Assembly (NCBI GenBank): GCA_944320975.1 | Contig: CALUJM010000005.1 | Location: 1-64,000, forward strand | DNA: 64,000 nt | Direction: 5' to 3' | DNA from: an uncultured Atopobiaceae bacterium | Lineage (GTDB): Bacteria > Actinomycetota > Coriobacteriia > Coriobacteriales > Atopobiaceae | Part shown: positions 29,042 to 40,274 of the stretch, one piece after another | Position numbering within the stretch: position 1 is the first letter of the stretch | Layout of the letters: each line of letters starts with the position of its first letter | Notes under the pieces: generated by a model | Databases searched by the model: none | The model's input: the letters and a program-made list of their open reading frames with translations, nothing else | Told to the model about the DNA's origin: nothing | Position numbers and translations under genes: made by a program

Positions 29042-30889
29042 CTAGCGCCCGGTGATGGCGCGGCGCAGCATCATGACGTAGGCCTCGGCGCCCTCGGGCC
29101 TCAGGTGGGTGCCGTCGCCCCAGAAGTACTCGTCGTGGCCGGCGCTCTCCGCATACCAGTCGATGACCTGGACGTTGTCGTAGGTGGCGGCGACGTCCCA
29201 GAAGAGCTGGTTGTTCATGTCCTGGTAGGCCTGGGGCACGCGCGTGGTCACGAGGTAGACCTTCTTGTCCGGCCCGGCGGCGTCGATCAGCGCGCGGACC
29301 TGGTCCTCGCGCGCCACGCCGTTGTTGCCCAGCGCAAAGACCACGACGTCGGACCCGTGCCCGTCCGCCACGCACTGGTTGTAGACGTCGAGGCCCACGG
29401 GCAGCTGGCGCCCCACGGCGGAGTCGATCCAGCCGTTGGGGAAGACGCGCTGGAACTGGGTCGCGGCGCCGAGGGAAACCGAGTCGCCCACGAGCAGCAC
29501 GCCCGCGTCCGTGGCGCCGGTCTCGACGTCGACGTCGTAGTTGAGGCGGTTGATCGTGTCCAGCGCGGAGGCGAAGGCCGTCCCCGCGAGGTAGGTCCCC
29601 GAGACGTCGTAGCCCTCGGTCTCCGGGTTGAACTGGACGACCTGGGACTCGGTGCCCTGGTCGGCGGCGGGGACGCCCGTCTGCTCCGCCGAGATGGGGG
29701 CCAGCGTCACCACGACCACGGCGAGAAGGGCGGCGGCCTCGGCGACGAGTGCGGGCTTGGCCTGGCCGAGAAGCATCGGCGTGCCGACGCCGCGCTCGAC
29801 CACGCGGTAGGTGACCTCGGAGACCGCGACGATGGCGAGCAGCTCGAGCGCCCATCCCCACCAGGGGAGCTCGGTCGTGCGCGTAGCGGGGTTCATGATG
29901 AGGAGCAGCGGGTAGTGCCAGAGGTACAGGGCGAAGCCGCGCGCGCCGGCGAGCGCGAGCGGGCGCAGCCCGAGCACGCGGCCCACGAGGCTGCCCCTGC
30001 GGCAGACCGACCCGATGAGCACGCCCGTGAGCAGCGCCGCGAGGAAGATGCCCCCTCGATATGCGAACTCGGAGTAGCCGTTCAGCGTGACCATCATCGC
30101 GCCCAGGCCGACGATGGAGCCGAGGGCGGCGAGCTCGTAGGCCCAGCCGGGGACCTCGCGCCGGCGCGGCTCGCCGTGGCGCCTCCCGCCCTGCTCGGCG
30201 GCTGTCCCGGGCAGGGCGAAATCCCAGCCCCGGCCGCGCGTCATGAGCGCCACCAGGGCGCCCACGAGCAGCTCGGCCGCGCGCGTGTCCGGGCCGTAGT
30301 AGATGCGGTTGGTGTCACCGGCGGGGTCGTAGAGGACCGCCATGGCCACCGCGGAGGCGAGCGCGAGCGCGGCGACCACGCGCTCTGCCGACGCCCGGCG
30401 CCTGAGCACGCGCGACAGCAACCACAGCAGGAGCGGCCACACGAGATAGAACTGCATCGTCACGCCCACGAACCAGAGGTGAGTGAGCGGCGAGGGCAGG
30501 CCCGCGGCGGCGAAGTAGGAGACGTTGCGCACGATGTAGTAGATGTTCTCGAAGAACAGCAGGGCGGGCACCGCATCGCTTTTGACCTTGGGGAGCAGCG
30601 CGGGCGAGAAGAGCGCGCAGAGCGCGGCCACGACGCCCACCACCACGAGCATCGACGGGAGCAGGCGCGCCACGCGCCCCGCCAGGTAGCGCGGGTAGTC
30701 GAGCCCGCCCTTCTGGGAGATCCTGCGCTCGAGGGAGAGCGTGGCGAGGTATCCGGTGAGGACGAAGAACACGGTCACGCCGAAGTAGCCGCCGGGTAGC
30801 CAGGAGGGGTTGGCGTGGTAGACGATGATGGCGGCGATAGCGAGCAGCCTCAGCCCGTCGAGGGCGGCGACCTTCCTGGTGCTTGGCAT
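29042..30889 (-). CDS. OatA-like acyltransferase-3 / SGNH cell-envelope O-acetyltransferase
   Basis: 615 residues. The N-terminal part (about 1-400) is a multi-spanning acyltransferase-3 domain (LDGLRLLAIAAIIVYHANP with the conserved His; FFVLTGYLATL). A linker of about 60 residues leads to a C-terminal extracellular SGNH domain: block I LLVGDSVSLGAA and block V DGTHLRPEG. This architecture moves acetyl groups across the membrane onto peptidoglycan or wall glycans, giving lysozyme resistance in OatA homologues. The acceptor here is not known. Divergent from the VOC gene, with a repeat-filled 665-bp gap. Confidence 0.88.
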   Translation of the reverse strand: MPSTRKVAALDGLRLLAIAAIIVYHANPSWLPGGYFGVTVFFVLTGYLATLSLERRISQKGGLDYPRYLAGRVARLLPSMLVVVGVVAALCALFSPALLPKVKSDAVPALLFFENIYYIVRNVSYFAAAGLPSPLTHLWFVGVTMQFYLVWPLLLWLLSRVLRRRASAERVVAALALASAVAMAVLYDPAGDTNRIYYGPDTRAAELLVGALVALMTRGRGWDFALPGTAAEQGGRRHGEPRRREVPGWAYELAALGSIVGLGAMMVTLNGYSEFAYRGGIFLAALLTGVLIGSVCRRGSLVGRVLGLRPLALAGARGFALYLWHYPLLLIMNPATRTTELPWWGWALELLAIVAVSEVTYRVVERGVGTPMLLGQAKPALVAEAAALLAVVVVTLAPISAEQTGVPAADQGTESQVVQFNPETEGYDVSGTYLAGTAFASALDTINRLNYDVDVETGATDAGVLLVGDSVSLGAATQFQRVFPNGWIDSAVGRQLPVGLDVYNQCVADGHGSDVVVFALGNNGVAREDQVRALIDAAGPDKKVYLVTTRVPQAYQDMNNQLFWDVAATYDNVQVIDWYAESAGHDEYFWGDGTHLRPEGAEAYVMMLRRAITGR

Positions 30890-31103
30890 GAATCGTTCCT
30901 ATCTGCGTTCTGCGCCGCGACGCCCGCGGCGCGCGTGAGCTCTTCTCGGTTTATCACACCCATTCTAGCGTCACGCGTCCGACCCTCGCCCGGCCAACGC
31001 CAAGTTGACAATCGCACCACGAGCGATCCCGGAGCTCCGGCGACTCGCCGCCGCGAGGCGCCGCCGCTGGGCGCCACCGGCGGCGATCTCATCGGAAACC
31101 CGA

Positions 31104-31258
31104 GGTTGTGTGCAACAACTTTGATGACGAGCCCGCGAGCCCATCAACTGTTTTGCCCACAAGCGCCGGATATGTGCAATTGAGTGTCGTCGGGAGCGAG
31201 TTTATCTCGCTTCGGGGCCCGCGCGGCCCAGCGATATAAATTGTTTTGCCCACAACCT
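31104..31258. repeat. Family-B structured intergenic element
   Basis: TTGTGTGCAACAACTTTGAT, then an inverse copy CATCAACTGTTTTGCCCACA, then after about 70 bp TATAAATTGTTTTGCCCACA. Total about 155 bp. The interior has its own hairpin (GAGCGAGTTTATCTCGCTTC). Part of the 30890-31554 gap, which contains no gene I can support. Confidence 0.75.
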
Positions 31259-31325
31259 CAAAATCGATAGAGAAAAAGGCGTGTCCGCGAGCGCAGGGAG
31301 GCGAGAGGCACACAATCGAGGTTTT

Positions 31326-31415
31326 GCTGCAGGTGCCGCAGGTGATGCAGATGCTGCAGGCGCCGCAGGTGATACAGGCTCCGCAGGGCACCGCAGGCGC
31401 CGCAGGGCACCGCGG
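31326..31415. repeat. Minisatellite-like GCAGG repeat tract
   Basis: Imperfect repeats of units such as GCAGGTGCC, GCAGGTGATGCA and GCAGGGCACC cover about 90 bp. Both strands are open in some frames, but no start site or conserved product supports a gene. Repeat number could vary between strains. Confidence 0.6.
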
Positions 31416-31554
31416 GGAGGTGAGCGCGCCGGAGGGCGAGCCCGCGAGCTGAGGAGATTGTCGGGTTGTCACCGGCCCGCACGGCCCGCGCGCCCGGCCG
31501 CGGCGCCGACTCGCCTATACTGAATGGGTTTGAAGCGAGACCAAGGAGGGCGCC

Positions 31555-31941
31555 ATGACCGCCGCAGACAACCCCGTCGAACTCTTCGACCTGAGGATCG
31601 CCCACGTGGGCATCAACACCACCAGCCCGGACGACGCCTCGGCCACGGCCGACGCCCTCTGCGCGCTGCTCGGCGTCGGGCGCGGCGAGGAGCCGTTCCC
31701 GGTCTCCTCGTTCGCCGGGACCCTCGTGGAGGTCATGAACAACGGCGGCCGGGGCGAGAAGGGCCACATCGGCCTGCACGTGAGCGACATCGACGCCGCG
31801 ATCGCCTGGTACGAGGCGCGCGGCATCGAGTTCGACGAGTCCTCGCGGACGCTCAGCCCCGACGGCTCGGGCCGCACCTACCTCATCTACTTCAAGGAGC
31901 AGGTCGCGGGCTTCGCGATCCACCTCACCATCGCCGACTAG
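31555..31941 (+). CDS. VOC (glyoxalase/bleomycin-resistance fold) family protein
   Basis: 128 residues from ATG 31555; AAGGAGGG upstream and TATACT at 31516-31521 as a probable -10. One VOC domain: LRIAHVGINTTSPDDAS with a metal-binding His, KGHIGLHVSDIDAAIAWYEARG, and FKEQVAGFAIHLT. The family includes lyases, isomerases and sequestration proteins, so the substrate is unknown. Followed by an ABC-F gene 45 bp downstream, possibly co-transcribed. Confidence 0.8.
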   Translation: MTAADNPVELFDLRIAHVGINTTSPDDASATADALCALLGVGRGEEPFPVSSFAGTLVEVMNNGGRGEKGHIGLHVSDIDAAIAWYEARGIEFDESSRTLSPDGSGRTYLIYFKEQVAGFAIHLTIAD

Positions 31942-31986
31942 CGTCCGGCCGCGCAGCGCCGGGCGAGAAGAACCAGGAAGACGCAC

Positions 31987-33973
<1,987 letters not shown>

Positions 33974-33981
<8 letters not shown>

Positions 33982-34264
33982 CGGGGGAGCGACGGCCCTG
34001 CGCGGCCTGGCGGCGGCGCTTCGCGTCGCCGCGTGGGTGCTCGTGGCGCTCGTGGTCGCCGACGCCGTCCTGCCCGCGGGGGCGCGCACGCACCTGCTCG
34101 CGCTGAACGGCGCCGTCTCCCAGCTCGTCCCGGGGGAGATCTCCGGCCTCTTCGTGTTCCAGACGCCCCTCGGGGGCGCCTTCCGCGGCGACTTCGCCAT
34201 CGCCGCGGTCGCACTGCTCGCGCTCGACTGGATCTGCTGCCGCGCGGCCGCCGCGCTGCGCTGA
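33974..34264 (+). CDS. Small membrane protein of unknown function
   Basis: 96 residues from GTG 33974, overlapping the ABC-F stop by 8 bp, which supports translational coupling. Hydrophobic segments at about residues 10-33 and 74-92 flank an extracytoplasmic-looking stretch ([20 protein letters not shown]). No family recognised. Codon usage and GC match the neighbours, so a real gene is likely but not proven. Confidence 0.5.
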
Positions 34265-34316
34265 CGACGTCATGTGACGGCCTCGCCGGCCGTCTTCCTC
34301 ACGGGAGGGGGAGGAT

Positions 34317-35003
34317 ATGCCAACCACGATCGAGGGTCTCGTCTCGGTGGCCGTCACCGTCGCCCTCGTCATGCTCTCGGCCATGGTCCACGAGGTGGCC
34401 CACGGCTTCGTCGCCCACCTCTGCGGCGACGACACGGCCAAAGAGGCCGGCAGGCTCACGCTGGACCCCCGCTCGCATCTCGACCCCGTGGGCTCAGTGG
34501 TGCTCCCGCTCATGATGGCGCTCGTGGGAGGGCCGGTCTTCGCCTTCGCCAAGCCCGTGCCCTACAACCCCTACCGCCTGCGCAAGCCGCGCCGCGACGA
34601 GCTGCTCGTAGCGCTGGCGGGCCCGGCGTCCAACCTGCTCCAGGCCCTTCTCGGCACCGCGCTCTTCGGCCTCGGGCTGGCGGCGGGGCTGGGCTCGGCG
34701 GCCTTCGCCGACGGCCCGGCGTGGTGGGTGCTCGACGGGCTGCTCACCTACGTGTACGTGAACCTCGTCCTGTGCTTCTTCAACCTCATCCCGCTGCCGC
34801 CGCTCGACGGCTCCAAGGTGATCCTCTACTTCCTCAAGGGCCCGGCGCGCCAGAAGTACTACGAGCTGCAGAACTACTCGATGGCGATCCTGCTCATCGC
34901 GCTCTATGTGCTGCCGGGCCTTCTGAGGATGGACCCGCTCGGAATCTACCTCGACGCCACGGCGGGGCGCCTCTACGGCCTGCTCATCGGGGCGGTGCTG
35001 TAG
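34317..35003 (+). CDS. Site-2 protease family (M50) membrane metallopeptidase
   Basis: 228 residues from ATG 34317 (GGGAGGGGGAG upstream). Membrane protein with the zinc motif HEVAHGFVAHLCGD at about residue 27 and the second site FNLIPLPPLDGSKV. No PDZ domain, unlike the RseP-type gene at 18480. This short form (YwhC/Rip3-like without CBS) is commonly next to scpA-scpB in Gram-positives, as here (scpA starts 5 bp later). Natural substrate unknown. Confidence 0.9.
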   Translation: MPTTIEGLVSVAVTVALVMLSAMVHEVAHGFVAHLCGDDTAKEAGRLTLDPRSHLDPVGSVVLPLMMALVGGPVFAFAKPVPYNPYRLRKPRRDELLVALAGPASNLLQALLGTALFGLGLAAGLGSAAFADGPAWWVLDGLLTYVYVNLVLCFFNLIPLPPLDGSKVILYFLKGPARQKYYELQNYSMAILLIALYVLPGLLRMDPLGIYLDATAGRLYGLLIGAVL

Positions 35004-35007
35004 CGCC

Positions 35008-35865
35008 ATGTCCTACCGCGTCCGCACCCAGGCATACTCGGGGCCCTTCGACCTGCTGCTCACGCTCGTGAGCAGGCAGAAGGTGACCATCGGCTCAATC
35101 TCGATCTCGGAGGTGGCCAGCCAGTACCTCGAGGAGGTCGACCGCATGGCCGACCTCGACCTCGACGTGGCGAGCGACTTCGTGCTCGTGGCGTCGACGC
35201 TGCTCGACATCAAGGCGGCCTCGCTCGTCCCGGAGACCCCGCCCTCTGCGCCGGAGCTCGACGACGAGGACATCGACCTCGAGGGGCTCTCGCCCGAGGA
35301 GGCGCGCGAGGTGCTCGTGGCGCGCCTGATCGCCTACAAGCAGTTCCGCGGCGCCGCGGCGGCCCTCGCCGCGCGCGGGGAGGCCGAGGGCCGCATGCAC
35401 CCGCGCACCGTGGGCGCCGACCCGGAGTTCCTCGGCCTCATGCCGGACTACCTCGAGGGGATCACGCTGCGCAGCCTCGCCGTGATCTGCGCCGACATCG
35501 ACGGCCGACGGGAGACCTTCCTGCTCGAGGCGGAGCACGTGGCCCCGAGGCGGCTCCCCGTGGCGCTCACCATCGCCTCCGTCGACCGCCTCGTGCGCGG
35601 CCGGGGGCGCCTGTGCTTCTCGGACCTCGTCGATGACGACGACCCGCCCGAGGCCATCGTCGCCAACTTCCTCGCCATCCTCGAGCTCTACAAGCGCGGC
35701 CTGGTGAGCGTGCGCCAGGACGAGATCTTCGGCGACATCGAGATAGCCCACATCGAGGGGGCGGAGCCCTACGAGCTCGACGACTCGGTCCTCGCGGAGC
35801 TGCGCGAGGACTTCGGCGAGGACCCGCTCGACATCGGGACGGAGAAGGAGGCAATCCCGTCATGA
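35008..35865 (+). CDS. scpA: Segregation and condensation protein A (kleisin)
   Basis: Bridges SMC heads with ScpB in the condensin complex. 285 residues. N-terminal SMC-neck binding region YSGPFDLLLTLVSRQKVTIG; LVASTLLDIKAASLVP; C-terminal winged-helix (FLAILELYKRGLVSVRQDE). Overlaps scpB by four bases. Confidence 0.95.
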   Translation: MSYRVRTQAYSGPFDLLLTLVSRQKVTIGSISISEVASQYLEEVDRMADLDLDVASDFVLVASTLLDIKAASLVPETPPSAPELDDEDIDLEGLSPEEAREVLVARLIAYKQFRGAAAALAARGEAEGRMHPRTVGADPEFLGLMPDYLEGITLRSLAVICADIDGRRETFLLEAEHVAPRRLPVALTIASVDRLVRGRGRLCFSDLVDDDDPPEAIVANFLAILELYKRGLVSVRQDEIFGDIEIAHIEGAEPYELDDSVLAELREDFGEDPLDIGTEKEAIPS

Positions 35866-36590
35866 CCGACCTGGACCGCCTGGACTCAGGATCGCTGAAG
35901 GGCCTGCTCGAGGCCCTGCTGCTCGTCTCGGACGACGCCGTCTCGGCGCCCGACCTCGCGCGCGCCTGCGACGCGGCGCCCGGCGAGGTCGCCTCGGCGC
36001 TCGCCGAGCTCGCCGCCGAGTACGCCGACGCCAACCGCGGCTTCCAGCTGCGCGAGGTCGCGGGCGGGTGGCGCCTGTTCACCCACCCCGCCTACCACGA
36101 CCGCGTGGCGGACTACGTGATGAGCTGGGACACGCGCCGCCTCTCGCAGGCCGCGCTCGAGACGCTCGCCGTCATCGCCTACCACCAGCCCGTCACGCGC
36201 GAGGGCGTGCGCGCCATCCGCGGCGTCAACTCGGACGGGGTCATCGCGTCCCTGCGCGAGAAGGGCCTGGTGCGCGAGGTCGGTCGCGCCTCCGACCGCG
36301 GCCAGGCTCAGCTCTGGGGCACCACGAGGCTGTTCCTCGAGCACTTCGGCCTGCGCAGCATCCGCGACCTGCCGCCCCTGGAGGACTTCGCGCCCGACGA
36401 GGAGTCGAGGCGCTTCATCCGCGAGCGCCTCTCGGGGCGCTCAATCGGGCCGCTGATCGAGGACGAGCCTGAAGGCGGGGTCGAGGCTGAGTCTGAGGGC
36501 GAGATCGAGACTTGGGATGAAGCCGAGGTTGAGACTTTTACAGAAGCCGAGGTAGACGATACCGAGAAGGACGGCGGGGCCCATGAGTGA
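35862..36590 (+). CDS. scpB: Segregation and condensation protein B
   Basis: Partner of ScpA in SMC-ScpAB. 242 residues. Two winged-helix domains with the hallmark AALETLAVIAYHQPVTREGVRAIRGV and LLEALLLVSDDAVSA at the N-terminus. The last 45 residues are a Glu/Asp-rich, disordered tail, encoded by DNA visibly less GC-rich than the rest. The end overlaps rluB by 8 bp. Confidence 0.95.
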   Translation: MTDLDRLDSGSLKGLLEALLLVSDDAVSAPDLARACDAAPGEVASALAELAAEYADANRGFQLREVAGGWRLFTHPAYHDRVADYVMSWDTRRLSQAALETLAVIAYHQPVTREGVRAIRGVNSDGVIASLREKGLVREVGRASDRGQAQLWGTTRLFLEHFGLRSIRDLPPLEDFAPDEESRRFIRERLSGRSIGPLIEDEPEGGVEAESEGEIETWDEAEVETFTEAEVDDTEKDGGAHE

Positions 36591-37407
36591 CCCCATCCGC
36601 CCCGACGGGCTCTATCCCATGCGGCTCCAGCGCTTCCTCGCCCGCGCGGGCGTCGCGAGCCGTCGCGGATCGGAGCGCCTCATGACCGAGGGGCGCGTCC
36701 GGGTGAACGGCGTCGTGGTGACCGAGCTCGGAAGCAAGGTCGACCCGGCGAGCGACGTCGTCACGGTCGACGGCGTGGTCCGCACGATCCAGGAGCGCCC
36801 GCGCTACCTCATGCTCTACAAGCCCGCCGGCTTCCTCACCACCATGAGCGACCCCCGCGGCCGCCCCACGGTGGCAGAGCTCGTGCCCGTCGCGGACGCG
36901 CCGGGGCTCTACCCTGTGGGCAGGCTCGACCTCGACACGACGGGCCTTCTGCTGTTCACCACCAACGGGGACCTCGGGCAGGCGCTGCTGCACCCCTCGC
37001 GCCACGTGACCAAGCACTACGTGGCCCTCGTCTCGGGCACGCCGGACGAGCGCGACCTCGAGCGCCTGCGCCGCGGCGTGGAGCTCGAGAACGAGGGCGT
37101 CTCCGCGCCCGCGCGCGCCGAGCTGATCGCCCCGAGCGACCCGCTCTTCTCGGTCGTGGCGCCCCATGGGCCGGGCAGGACCGGAGGGGGAGAGCGCAAC
37201 GCCGTCGTGGGGCTCACCATCCACGAGGGCAGGAAGCACCAGGTCAAGAAGATGATGCAGGCCGTGGGCCACAAGGTCTTGCGGCTGCACCGGGACGCGT
37301 TCGGGCCGCTCAGGCTCACCGGACTTCAGGAGGGCGCCTGGCGCGACCTCACCGAGGCCGAGGCCGAGGGGCTCGAGGCGCTCGTCAGAGAAAGGAACAA
37401 GGGATGA
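36583..37407 (+). CDS. rluB: RsuA/RluB family 23S/16S rRNA pseudouridine synthase
   Basis: 274 residues from ATG 36583. N-terminal S4 RNA-binding domain (MRLQRFLARAGVASRRGSE), then the catalytic domain with Asp in GRLDLDTTGLLLFTTNGDL and the C-terminal EGRKHQVKKMMQAVGHKV. RluB is the likeliest name from its place between scpB and cmk in Gram-positives; the target uridine is not proven. Confidence 0.92.
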   Translation: MSDPIRPDGLYPMRLQRFLARAGVASRRGSERLMTEGRVRVNGVVVTELGSKVDPASDVVTVDGVVRTIQERPRYLMLYKPAGFLTTMSDPRGRPTVAELVPVADAPGLYPVGRLDLDTTGLLLFTTNGDLGQALLHPSRHVTKHYVALVSGTPDERDLERLRRGVELENEGVSAPARAELIAPSDPLFSVVAPHGPGRTGGGERNAVVGLTIHEGRKHQVKKMMQAVGHKVLRLHRDAFGPLRLTGLQEGAWRDLTEAEAEGLEALVRERNKG

Positions 37408-38114
37408 TCGTCGCCATCGACGGGCCCTCGGGCTCCGGAAAGTCCTCCGTGGCGCGCGAGGTCGCGCGCCGCTGCGGCCTCACGTACCTCGACACGGGCG
37501 CCATGTACCGCTCCGTCGCCTTCGCCTGCCTCGAGCGCGGCGTGGACCCCGAGGACGACGCCGCGACCGCCGACGTGGCGCGCGCGATCTCCATCGAGTT
37601 TCTCGCCTCCGAGGGAGGGCAGCGCGTGCTCGCCGACGGCCAGGACGTCACCGCGCAGATCCGCACGCCCGAGGTCGAGCGCGCCGTGTCCCCGGTCTCC
37701 GCGAACCCCGCGGTGCGCGAGGCCATGGTCGCCGAGCAGCGCCGCTTCGGCGCCTCGGGCGACGTCATCGCCGAGGGGCGCGACATCGGGACCGTGGTGT
37801 TCCCCAACGCCGACGTGAAGGTCTTCCTCAGCGCCTCTCCCGAGGCCCGCGCGCGCCGTCGCGCGGTCCAGCGCGGCGGGGGCGACCTCGCGCGCGGCGT
37901 CGACGCGGCGGTGGACCCCGCAGCGGAGCGCGCCGTCCTCGACGACCTCGTGCGCCGCGACGCCTACGACTCCTCCCGCGCCGCCTCGCCGCTTCGAGCG
38001 GCCGACGACGCGCACCGCATCGACTCCTCCGAGCTCTCCTTCGAGGAGGTCGTCCAGGCCGTGATCGCGCTTTCGCCCGAGCTCGGGGCCCGCGCGGAGA
38101 AAGGACAGCGATGA
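37404..38114 (+). CDS. cmk: Cytidylate kinase
   Basis: Phosphorylates CMP/dCMP. 236 residues. P-loop IAIDGPSGSGKSSVARE-type motif at the very start (MIVAIDGPSGSGKSS), LDTGAMYRSVA, the insert domain, and GRDIGTVVFPNADVKVFL. Overlaps rluB and plsC by four bases each. Confidence 0.95.
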   Translation: MIVAIDGPSGSGKSSVAREVARRCGLTYLDTGAMYRSVAFACLERGVDPEDDAATADVARAISIEFLASEGGQRVLADGQDVTAQIRTPEVERAVSPVSANPAVREAMVAEQRRFGASGDVIAEGRDIGTVVFPNADVKVFLSASPEARARRRAVQRGGGDLARGVDAAVDPAAERAVLDDLVRRDAYDSSRAASPLRAADDAHRIDSSELSFEEVVQAVIALSPELGARAEKGQR

Positions 38115-38851
38115 GCGAGAAGAACGAGGCGCAGGCGGGCGGGCAGGGCCGCATGCGCGCCTTCGCAGGCAACACCTTCGACGACTACTACGATCACGCG
38201 CTGAGCGAGCACCCGCTGCCGGGCCGCCTGTTCATCGGCGCCGTCGTGCGCATCCTGTGGGTCCTGACCAAGCTCCTGTGGCCGTGGAAGATCGAGCACG
38301 CCGAGCGCCTGCTCGACGACGCCCGCGGGCGCGTGGTCATCATGAACCACCAGTCGATGCTCGACCCGGTCGCCGTGGTGACCACGATGTGGATGGCGCA
38401 CGTCCCGGTGCGCATCGTCTACAAGAGCGACTTCGACAAGATCGGACCCGCCACGTGGCTCTTCTCGCGCGCCGGCGGCTTTCCCGTGGAGCGCGGCACG
38501 GCCGACATGAAGACCGTGCGCCGCGCCCGCGCCATGCTCATGCGCGGCGAGTGCGTGCTCATCTACCCCGAGGGCACCCGCATCCGCGACGACGCCGACG
38601 AGGAGGCACACGGCGGCTACGCGATCATGGCCCAGCTCGCCAAGGCCCCCGTGCAGCCCGTCGCCATGATCGGCGCGCGGCACCTGAGGTTCCGGAGCCG
38701 CGTCTACATGAGCGTGGGCGAGCCGATCGAGTGGTCGGACCTCGCGGCCGAGAAGCGCAAGGAGCAGCTCGCCGAGATGGAGCGCGAGGGCATGAGGCGC
38801 GTCTACGAGCTGCGCGACGAGCTGCGCCGCGAGCACCCGGGGGTGGAGTAG
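38111..38851 (+). CDS. plsC: 1-acyl-sn-glycerol-3-phosphate acyltransferase
   Basis: Makes phosphatidic acid. 246 residues; catalytic H-x4-D in MNHQSMLDPV and substrate motif YPEGTRIRDD. An N-terminal amphipathic/hydrophobic segment (about 38-60) probably binds the membrane. Acts between PlsY (43424) and CdsA (16346) in the same pathway. Confidence 0.9.
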   Translation: MSEKNEAQAGGQGRMRAFAGNTFDDYYDHALSEHPLPGRLFIGAVVRILWVLTKLLWPWKIEHAERLLDDARGRVVIMNHQSMLDPVAVVTTMWMAHVPVRIVYKSDFDKIGPATWLFSRAGGFPVERGTADMKTVRRARAMLMRGECVLIYPEGTRIRDDADEEAHGGYAIMAQLAKAPVQPVAMIGARHLRFRSRVYMSVGEPIEWSDLAAEKRKEQLAEMEREGMRRVYELRDELRREHPGVE

Positions 38852-38853
38852 CC

Positions 38854-39696
38854 GTGGCGGAGATCCGCATCGCGAGCGAGGCGGGCGCCTGCTACGGCGT
38901 CGAGCGCGCGCTCCAGATGGTCGAGGCCGCGGCAGACGAGCGCGACGTGCGCGTGCACACGCTCGGGCCGCTCATCCACAACCCGCGCGTGGTGGCAGGG
39001 CTCGAGGCGCGCGGCGTCACCGTGGTGTCGTCCCCCGAGGAGGCGGCCGGCGACGCGCTGCTGCTGCGCACGCACGGCGTCACGCCCGACGAGGAGGGCC
39101 GCGCCCGCGCGCTCTGCTCGCGCGTCCTCGACGCCACCTGCCCCTTCGTGAAGAAGGTCCACCTCGCCGCGCAGCGCCTCAGCTCCGAGGGGTACCAGGT
39201 CGTCGTGGTGGGGGAGGCGGGGCACCCCGAGGTCGAGGCGACGCTGCCGCACGCGCCGGGCGCCGTCGTGGTGGGCTCCGCCGAGCAGGCAGCCGCGCTG
39301 CCGCACGCCCGCAAGGTCGGCGTCGTGGTGCAGACCACGGCCCGCCGGGCCCTTCTCGCCGAGGTCGTTGGCGCACTTCTCGGCGTGGCCGAGGAGGTCC
39401 GCGTGATCAACACCATCTGCGAGGCCACGGCCGGTCACCAGGCAGCCGCCGACGAGCTCGCGCGCGAGGCCGACGTCATGGTGGTCATCGGCGGGCGCAT
39501 CTCCGCCAACACGACGCGCCTGGCCGAGATCTCCGCCGCGCGCTGCCCGCGGACGCACCACGTCGAGGGCGCCGACGAGCTGCTGCCGGAGTGGTTCGAG
39601 GGGGCCGACGTCATCGGCATCACCGCGGGCGCGTCCACGCCCGCGAGCCAGATCGAGGCTGTCCGCGAGCGCATCGCCGAGCTGGTGGGGGAGTAG
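38854..39696 (+). CDS. ispH: 4-hydroxy-3-methylbut-2-enyl diphosphate reductase
   Basis: Last MEP-pathway step, giving IPP and DMAPP; 4Fe-4S enzyme. 280 residues from GTG 38854, 2 bp after plsC. The three cluster Cys are in GACYGVERAL, DATCPFVKK and NTICEATAG; LGPLIHNPRVV and the catalytic-region TITAGAS-like GITAGASTPASQIE are present. The cmk-plsC-ispH order is common in Gram-positives. End of operon. Confidence 0.96.
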   Translation: MAEIRIASEAGACYGVERALQMVEAAADERDVRVHTLGPLIHNPRVVAGLEARGVTVVSSPEEAAGDALLLRTHGVTPDEEGRARALCSRVLDATCPFVKKVHLAAQRLSSEGYQVVVVGEAGHPEVEATLPHAPGAVVVGSAEQAAALPHARKVGVVVQTTARRALLAEVVGALLGVAEEVRVINTICEATAGHQAAADELAREADVMVVIGGRISANTTRLAEISAARCPRTHHVEGADELLPEWFEGADVIGITAGASTPASQIEAVRERIAELVGE

Positions 39697-39762
39697 CGCG
39701 TCCTTCTCGCCCTGCCGGCGCGACGTCGCCCGCCGCGGCGCCGGCCTCGCCCGCCGCCGCGG

Positions 39763-39927
39763 CCGAGGACCCAAATCCAGATTTGGGTCCTCGGCAGAGG
39801 GGGCGTTCAAGCCAGATGGTTCTTATCGCTTAAGCAATTATCCTTGTGGTTTACCTCGCAGTTCAGACATGCTCCGGCGGCCTAGAAGCGCCCTCAACCC
39901 CGGACCCAAATCCTCATTTGTGTCCTG
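39763..39927. repeat. Family-A structured intergenic element
   Basis: End palindromes CCGAGGACCCAAATC.. at 39763-39794 and CGGACCCAAATCC.. at 39901-39927, with a 106-bp core containing GGTTCTTATCGCTTAAGC and GTGGTTTACC. First of three elements in the 853-bp ispH-DUF512 gap. Confidence 0.8.
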
Positions 39928-40057
39928 GGACCCGGGCCATCCCGCGGCCGTGGGGCCGTCGCGCTCCGGGCGGCAGCCGCGGACCGCGCCGCAAAACCGC
40001 GATTGTGGGTAAACGCACCACCGTCGTTCTTCTCGCCCCCGATTCTCGCCCCGCTTT

Positions 40058-40217
40058 TGCCGGTTGTGTGCAACATCTTTTATGTGGGGCGCCCCCAGGC
40101 ATAAAAGATGTTGCACACAACCGAGAAGAACGCGCGGGCCCGGGGCGATTCCCGGCCGGAGGGAGCCCCGAGCCGCCGCGGGCCGCCGCCGGGCATCAAA
40201 GTTGCTGCACACAATCG
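40058..40217. repeat. Family-B structured intergenic element
   Basis: GGTTGTGTGCAACATCTTTT at 40060 and its exact inverse (AAAAGATGTTGCACACAACC) about 40 bp on; a further inverse copy (ATCAAAGTTGCTGCACACAA) ends near 40217. The first pair is exactly complementary although its sequence differs from other copies, which is compensatory change. CGAGAAGAACG sits in the interior. Confidence 0.82.
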
Positions 40218-40274
40218 GCCGGAGCATGGCGGCCGGGCGGCCCCCGGTCGCGGCGGCGGCCGGGGGCCAGCGAC

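Noticed and set aside
31326..31440. Cys-rich peptide on the minus strand (repeated CGAC/CGTC), possibly a RiPP precursor
   Set aside because: It is created by the GCAGG minisatellite; there is no ribosome-binding site, leader or modification gene nearby.
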